Origin: Sambucus nigra
Taxonomy: Eukaryota; Streptophyta; Magnoliopsida; Dipsacales; Adoxaceae
Assembly: GCA_949130495.1 (NCBI GenBank)
Contig: OX422207.1
Span: 831,332,073 to 831,396,072, forward strand
DNA: 64,000 nucleotides
Direction of reading: 5' to 3'
In this document: positions 58,934 to 64,000 of the stretch, in pieces
How the letters are laid out: the number at the start of each line of letters is the position of its first letter
How positions within the stretch are numbered: the first letter of the stretch is position 1
Program-made: the position numbers and the translations under genes
The notes under the pieces: model-generated
Database searches by the model: none
What the model was told of the DNA's origin: nothing
Seen by the model: the letters and a program-made list of their open reading frames with translations, nothing else

Positions 58934-59925
58934 TTACTATGAATATGCAATTACAACGAACAGATAAAAGACTCACTCAATGACTCGATCCTCAATGGTC
59001 TTGACGCTCTTTTGATCTTAAACCACTCCTGTCACAGCTTCCATGTAGAAAGTCCTTCTTCCACGATACCTGTCCACAACACACACGTCCACGTATGTCT
59101 CGGTGTCCACTGAATGGCTTTGATATGTCTACAATGTCGAACAAGAAGTCCTTATCTTTTCTTCACCACAAAACCCAAATATTAAAATATAGAACAAACC
59201 TTCTTGGTGCAGCAATATCACATAAACATATATTAATGATAACACGGATCTTTGCAAACTCTAAGGATGTGTTTAAGATTTGAAACCTTAGAAAAACATG
59301 TGCAAAAATCGTACTGAATTGAGAACTATTTTCCAGATGCACGCCTGTGAGATTCTGACGAAACCACGCTTTAAATAGGAAAAATTAATCGCCTCGAAAA
59401 ATGTGTCACTAGAACGAGAATGACCAGGCATTCGCATGACATAACCATCTCGATTCGAACGATTCAGCTGTTATTCTAACGACGCGCTTGCACATTTGAC
59501 TTTTTCTTAAAAATGTTTCTTCTAAAAGAGATTCAATTAAGTCAAACTCATTTTTGAGCTTATCAGAATAAAATGAAGTGTAAAACATTTAAAAGACTTT
59601 TAAAACATTTAAAAATATTTTTTCTTTAAAAATTACATCCTTATCTTTTATAAAAAACAATTCTGAATCTCATTAACAATATGCAATCAAACCTGTGTGA
59701 TCTCAGAATGCAATTAACTTGAAGATGATTAAACTTGCACCAATAAAAACTTTGGAATGATTAACGAATTGAAGTTTTGCCGCAACGTCTTTAATTTCTT
59801 CAATACGTCAGAAACCAAGTGGAATCATTACAAAAATAAAATCTCCCTATGACATATTACAAACACAGTTTTGTTCATTAAGTCAAAATATTACAGGGAC
59901 TCAATTGGAAATTTATGTCCTTACA
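58934..59925 (-). repeat. 5' LTR of copia C, inner end missing
   Basis: It aligns with 53584-54577 over about 990 bases with roughly one difference per ten bases by eye. Shared phrases include GACTCACTCAA, TCTTGACGCTCTTTTGATCTT and AAATGTGTCACT. Alignment ends at TACTATGAA, while the 3' LTR continues about 165 bases, so the U5 end and PBS are lost. The outer end TGTAAGGACATAAATTTC (minus) is intact. Confidence 0.78.
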
Positions 59926-59978
59926 CACCTCACCCGTTTCAGTTTCTTATCAGACCCCTATCACACTACCCTCTTACA
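59926..59978 (+). repeat. Tat-type 5' LTR, last piece
   Basis: 53 bases between the copia C terminus and the PBS, ending CTCTTACA. A terminal CA two bases before a PBS is the expected end of a 5' LTR. Assignment to the 45.2-53.4 kb pieces is inferred. Confidence 0.5.
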
Positions 59979-59980
59979 TT

Positions 59981-59998
59981 TGGCGACTCTACTGGGGA
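59981..59998 (+). promoter_or_regulatory. Primer binding site of Tat-type element E
   Basis: TGGCGACTCTACTGGGGA begins with TGG, complementary to a tRNA CCA end, and matches the TGGCGACTC..CTGGGGA form used by Tat/Ogre-type elements. I am not certain which tRNA it pairs with. Confidence 0.75.
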
Positions 59999-60009
59999 GA
60001 GATCCTTAC

Positions 60010-61092
60010 TTTCATGGACAAAGAAGGTTTTAACATTACAAAGCAGTTGAATTTTAAAGACACTCCTTCTAGGAATGGAGCTCAGAGTGACAAGACCACC
60101 CAAGAGGAGGAGGTAATGACTGAAGCTAGAGTACCTTATCCTTAAGGAGGGAAGCAGTAGCTCCATTGGCAAGTTTGAATTTAATGGGAATGTTTTTGAG
60201 TTTTGAAACAAAACAATATGTATTTGGCAAGCTTGAGCCAAATTTGTTTAACACCAGCAACAACCCCCTCTAGAGGTGCAGGCGCAACATCAATAAGAAC
60301 AATAGAAGTGGCTCTTCCATGAAAGGTGTGGCCGGGGAAAATCATAACACCGTTGAGTTCACTAGTGGCAAAGAATGTGGGTTTGGAGGAATCTCCCTCT
60401 AGGGCTTTTACCATAGAGGAAGTGAAGAAGATACATGAGAAGCAATAACTAGAGGGGTATGTTCCAGCAAAATTCATCAAATTCAATTATAAAGGTGAAA
60501 ATTAAAGAGGGTGTGTGAAAAGATTTATGGAGTACCTACGAGTGCATGTGAATGATAAGAATTTGAAGTTGTGGGAATTTTCCAAAACTCTCACAGGGAA
60601 GGCCTATGTGTGGTACTCCTAATTGGAGACCAACAACATCCCCGCATGGGAGGAAATGCACAGTTCTTTTAAAAGGTTTTTGTAGCAGAGGGTGAATTCA
60701 CATTGAGACACCTGGCTCATGAAGTGCAGAAGACCGGTGAAGAGATGATACAATATATTAAGAATTTTCACGAGAGGGTGGTGGATGTCCATGAGGATGT
60801 GGATCAGGCAAGATTATTGAAAATATGTGTCGAGGGGCTCCCAGGAAAATACAAGATCCATTCGGTCAATGAGACAAGAGATAGGACTTTTAGAAAGTTC
60901 ACTCGGGCTGTAAGTAACATAGCCATGATAATAAAACCTAAACCCTTAAATTACAGGATGCAGGTGCCTTTGACTTCTGGAAGATTTCAAGTCCCTAGGA
61001 GGCCAGCGATAAATTATGTAGTTAAAGGTTCAAAGGGCAATAAGGAGGCCCGATTCAAAGGCAACAACCTTGCTAGCAAGAGGAATTTTTGA
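60010..61092 (+). pseudogene. Tat gag (Retrotrans_gag), frameshifted
   Basis: The start ATG at 60013 (MDKEGFNITKQLNF) opens a 44-codon piece with stops after it. The capsid core is read at about 60507-60680: HVNDKNLKLWEFSKTLTG, KAYVWYS, stop, LETNNIPAWEEMHSSFKRF. A one-base shift near 60677 moves to the frame AEGEFTLRHLAHEVQK, TGEEMIQYIKNFHERVVDV and LLKICVEGLPGKYKI, ending 61092. The pattern L+.FS..L...A..WY.....I..W..M...F...F matches Tat gag. Minus-strand frames at 59966-60486 are shadows. Confidence 0.82.
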
Positions 61093-61553
61093 GATGATGT
61101 CCTACATCTGCTGCCTTACAGTGTAGCATAAGTAGTGGATTATTATCCCACTTTGGTTCTAAAGGATGTAGAAGGCCCCCCCACTCAAATGGGGAAGCCC
61201 TAAAAGCAGAAAATAAGGCTAATGCAAAATATTATGAGTTACATGAGAGAGTGTAGCATGCCACCATGGACTATTTCTACCTACGGAGCATCATTAGCGA
61301 GAAGGTGGCCAGTGGTACTTTGCAGATACCTCTGATAGATGTCAATGAGAACCCATTTCCAGCACATCATCATGGCACTGTCAACATGGTGGTGGCCTAT
61401 GATGACAAAGAATTTGTGACTTGAAGGATATGTGATGACCTAGATGGACTGGTACTTAATGGAAACAAAAATATGAGAATGACAGGATGAAAGAGGAATG
61501 GTTCTTCAATCCCAACCAAGAAGAGGCTGAATATGATAAGGTTGAGTAAGTAA

Positions 61554-61569
61554 CCCCCCCCCCCCCCCC
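61554..61569 (+). repeat. C16 homopolymer in the gag-protease spacer
   Basis: 16 C between GTAA and ATAAGG. A second AAGGTTGAGTAAG-like phrase follows, suggesting local duplication around the run. Confidence 0.95.
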
Positions 61570-61849
61570 ATAAGGTTAAGTAGATGTTATCCTTTCTCTA
61601 GATGAAGGGGGAACATCTGAAGCAGAATTTTTCTATAATTACCAAACCTATGAGGTAGAATTGAACTCCGAGTGCGAAGTCATATCAAGGTGTCCCAAGA
61701 TCAAAGGGTTCTTTGACCAGATAAGAGTAAAGTATAAAACTAGAGTGGTCATTACTAGAAAGATTTTAGAATCCGTACAATAGAGAAGGGACCCCTCGTT
61801 GAAATGGCATGGTCCTATTAGACAATTGATCAAAAGATAAACAAATGAG

Positions 61850-62080
61850 TTGGTATTTTCGAAAGCAGATAGACAAGTGCCATATTTTCACAACCACCCT
61901 CCCTACGTGAGAGCCATTATCAATGGGATTTATTTTCCCAGGTCATTGATGGATGAAGTAGCATCCGTCAACCTCATGTCAATCAACACTTTATGTGAGT
62001 CAGGGATCTTTCAAGAAAAGATGGTGCCCGTACCACTGGTGATTTTGGGATTTAATAGAGTGGGAGACATTCTGGGATGA
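61850..62080 (+). pseudogene. Tat protease, active site altered
   Basis: The frame gives VFSKADRQVPYFHNHPPYVRA, IINGIYFPRSLMDEVASVNLM and SINTLCESG. It aligns with the Tat protease block FS..D.....HN..LY....+NG....R.L+D.GSSVN+.....L, but the D-(T/S/G)-G motif reads D-E-V, so the catalytic triad is lost. A stop follows GDILG at 62078-62080. Confidence 0.75.
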
Positions 62081-62129
62081 GGGCGTAGACCCGACACTAG
62101 AATGTTTTGCGATGGATGAGTCCCACATT

Positions 62130-63260
62130 ATTGATCATATCTAGGAGCTAAAAAAAGCTCCCGAGTCTATACAATATGGACCAAGAGAACATCTGCAAGA
62201 GTTGGAAGAAATCAACTTGGTAATAGAAGGGGTTGAGAGTAAGCCCATTCTAATGTCCAAAGGGCTGAACCTAAAGCAGAAGGATAAGGTCATCAACCTA
62301 CTTAAGGAATTCCTTGACATATTTTCTTGGAAATACAAAGAAATGCTTGGGATTTACCTAAAGGTAAGCTTTCATAAGATAAATGTTATTCCGAATGCTT
62401 TTCTAGTTAAACAAGCAACTTATACATACATGGATGAGCTAGACCTTAAGATAAAAGCATAAGTGGAGAAATGATTGGCGACAGTGTTCATCAAATCCAT
62501 CCACCACTTTGTGTGGAATTCTAGAATAATGCCAGTGGCAAAGAAAGATAAAGTCCAAATCCAGATTTTCATTGATCTTCGCGACTTGAACAACTCATGT
62601 CCCAAATATGAGTTCCTCTTACCAAGTATAAACAGTCTAATAGATGTTATTGTGGGTTATGATATGTACATTATAATGGTCGGATACATCAACTATAATC
62701 AAATTAGGATGGATCCATCGAACACAAAGAAGTCAAGGCTGCCTTCCACACTCCATTGGGAAACTTTCATTACATAGTCATGCCATTTCGTTTAAGGAAT
62801 TTAGTAGCTACCTACCAGCGAACCATAACGGACATCTTCCATGACTTATTCTATGATATTAGAATTTTATGTGGATGACCTGTTGGTGAAATCCAGAAAA
62901 GAAAGAAAGCATATCCAGGACTCAAGACGGGTGCTTGAAAGATGCTATGGGTACAAGATGAGAATGAATCCCTCGAAGTGTGACTTTGGGGTCACTACAG
63001 GAATATTTTTAAGGTTGTAGTAAATCGACAGGGGGTGAATGTCGATGTGGAAAAGGTGAAGTCCATGGTGATGATGTCATCACCAAATATTCATTGATAG
63101 CTCAAAAGATTCTTAGGAAATGTTTTCTACCTAAGAAAATTTATACCAGCGCTGGTGGAGATGACCCACCCATTTGCCCCCTTGATGAAGGAAGACGCTA
63201 AATGGATTTGGGGAGAAAACAAAAATAAGGCCTTTGATAAAATCAAAGAAATTTAGCCTA
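62130..63260 (+). pseudogene. Tat reverse transcriptase, broken
   Basis: Upstream, 62202-62462 reads LKEFLDIFSWKYKEMLGI, matching the pre-RT block (DVFAW.Y.EMPGL). Then come IMPVAKKDKVQIQIFIDLRDLNNSCPKYEF, LPSINSLIDVIVGYD and YNQIRMDPSNTKKS (62532-62740). CPK.EFPLP is diagnostic of Tat. After frame changes, FYVDDLLVKSRKE at 62865-62903 preserves the catalytic YVDD (62868-62879), followed by RRVLERCYGYKMRMNPSKCDFGV. The thumb near 63060-63240 is in several frames. Confidence 0.85.
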
Positions 63261-63269
63261 TCCATCTAC

Positions 63270-63660
63270 GGTGATATCGCCGCAGGTCAGAGCACCACTT
63301 CTTCTCTACGTCACTTTAACTCATAGATATATAGGAGAACTTCTTGATTAAGATAAAGAGGGTGTAGAGAGGCCAGTGAATTATTTGTAGAGGTTGATTT
63401 AAAGCACATAATCCAGATATACCAATGTTGGGAGGCACTATTTTGCCTTTGCCTTCGTAGCCCAAAGGTTGAGACACTATTTATTGATATTTATAGTTCA
63501 CATTATCACTAAATGTGACTGTCTCTCCAGCATCTCTTATCATAAATTATCGTGGTCGAAAGAGAAGTAAGGTGGTTATTGATCTTATTAAAGTATGATC
63601 TGAGATGTATGGTGCCTAACTCTATAAAAATCCAAGCAGTGGTAGATTTGTTAGCTCCTT
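63270..63660 (+). pseudogene. Tat RNase H, broken
   Basis: Scattered matches after RT: GGCREASELFVEV-like text (near 63360) and VVERE, VRWLLILLKYDLRCMVP near 63545-63615, corresponding to the RNase H end (..L.KWA..L.EYDI...P), then QAVVDLLAPFS for KGQ.LADF+. Multiple stops and shifts. Confidence 0.6.
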
Positions 63661-63699
63661 TCTCAAGCTAAAATTTTGAGCCGCTGAACAAAGAGCTTC

Positions 63700-63995
63700 C
63701 AGGAGAAAATTTTCAAGAATGCTTAGTGGAGGAGATGGATGAATGGAAGATGGAATTTTATGGTTCTTGTGTACAAGTAATAGCGGGTTCATGTATTATC
63801 CTTTCGAATGGTAAGGAGAATATCACTCTCTCCTTTAAGTTAGATTTCAAGTGAAACAATGAGGCTGAGAACGAAGTCCTCATTATGGGATTATTGGAAG
63901 TGATATGAAGAGGTATTATAGTGTTTTCTATACAAGGGGACTCTAATTGGTTAGTAAAATAAGTTAACGGGGAGTTTTCCCCCAAGAACTGTAAA
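63700..63995 (+). pseudogene. Second RNase H (aRH) of the Tat element
   Basis: The plus frame reads EEMDEWKMEFYGSCVQV, IAGSCIILSNGKENI, LSFKLDFK, stop, NNEAENEVLIMGLLEVI and SIQGDSNWLVK, stop, VNGEFSP. This follows the archaeal-type RNase H pattern W.++FDGS....G.G.G+V+..P.G......+L.F..TNNEAEYEAL+.GL......+...DS.L++.Q+.GE. The first catalytic Asp (FDGS) reads Y here. It is cut by the window end and has at least three stops. Confidence 0.82.
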
Positions 63996-64000
63996 ACCCG

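Larger units (their letters stand above)
53419..59925 (-). mobile_element. Gag-only Ty1/copia element C (minus strand)
   Basis: Two diverged LTR copies in the same orientation (53419-54577 and 58934-59925) flank gag (58033-56578), about 2 kb of non-coding DNA and a polypurine tract adjacent to the 3' LTR. No protease, integrase, RT or RNase H was seen. That matches the gag-only class (TR-GAG) described in plants, or a pol deletion. It sits inside the Tat-type LTR. TSD was not identified; the right flank is CACCT. Confidence 0.72.
59981..64000 (+). mobile_element. Tat/Ogre-type Ty3/gypsy element E, interior (cut by window end)
   Basis: Plus-strand order is PBS, gag, protease, RT, RNase H and a second, archaeal-type RNase H (aRH). 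aRH after RNase H marks the Tat lineage. All domains are present but broken by stops and shifts. Integrase and the 3' end lie beyond the window. It is much older than the Tekay element. Confidence 0.85.

Noticed and set aside
60181..60486. 101-codon minus frame and neighbour at 59966-60241
   Set aside because: Shadows of the plus-strand Tat gag leader.

Overview
The window is AT-rich plant nuclear DNA, almost certainly from a flowering plant, and consists of nested transposable elements. The evidence is the set of lineages present: Ty3/gypsy chromoviruses of the Tekay/Del type, Tat/Ogre-type gypsy elements, Ty1/copia elements with UBN2-type gag, two CACTA (En/Spm) DNA transposons and a Helitron. 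I found no intact host gene, tRNA, rRNA or CRISPR array. The species cannot be named from this sequence. All assignments were read by eye from translated motifs, terminal sequences and target-site duplications (TSDs).

Layout. 1-5182: 3' part of a Tat-type element (+) with eight units of a ~125-131 bp tandem repeat, an antisense ORF region (3449-1305, -) carrying a Transposase_28-like domain, a polypurine tract and a 1000 bp 3' LTR. About 5188-8811: copia remnant (-) with gag, initiator-Met PBS and LTR. 8812-9890: 454 bp LTR plus gag scrap (+). About 9890-15911: old Tekay-like LTR (+) split by a Helitron (11408 to about 15020, -). 15912-18986: microsatellite, an old chromovirus scrap (-) with a protease motif, unassigned DNA and a copia gag scrap. 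18987-21908: CACTA element with TSD TTT and a truncated transposase. 22914-36235: an old Tekay-like solo LTR (-) containing a young, structurally complete 10.9 kb Tekay element (23869-34757, -, TSD ATAAA). 36236-42190: decayed copia pol (+) interrupted by a 2.3 kb solo-LTR-like insertion (37988-40306, TSD ATAAT). 42480-44600: chromovirus integrase/chromodomain remnant and LTR (+). 45180-45863, 52571-53400 and 59926-59978: three pieces interpreted as one Tat-type 5' LTR, split by a 6.7 kb CACTA (45864-52570) and by a gag-only copia element (about 53419-59925, -). 59981-64000: the Tat-type interior (+), with gag, protease, RT, RNase H and a second RNase H, decayed and running off the window.

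How the parts relate. The insertion order can be read from the nesting: solo LTR, then young Tekay; copia, then solo LTR; Tat LTR, then CACTA-2 and copia C. Only the young Tekay element keeps near-identical LTRs, and even its gag-pol has several in-frame stops and a frameshift, so nothing here looks autonomous. I did not find a convincing new biological system. The best leads are the Tat antisense ORF next to hairpin-forming tandem repeats, arrays of TCGA-centred palindromes inside LTRs of unrelated families, a copia element that keeps only gag between LTRs, and a Helitron carrying possible captured gene pieces.
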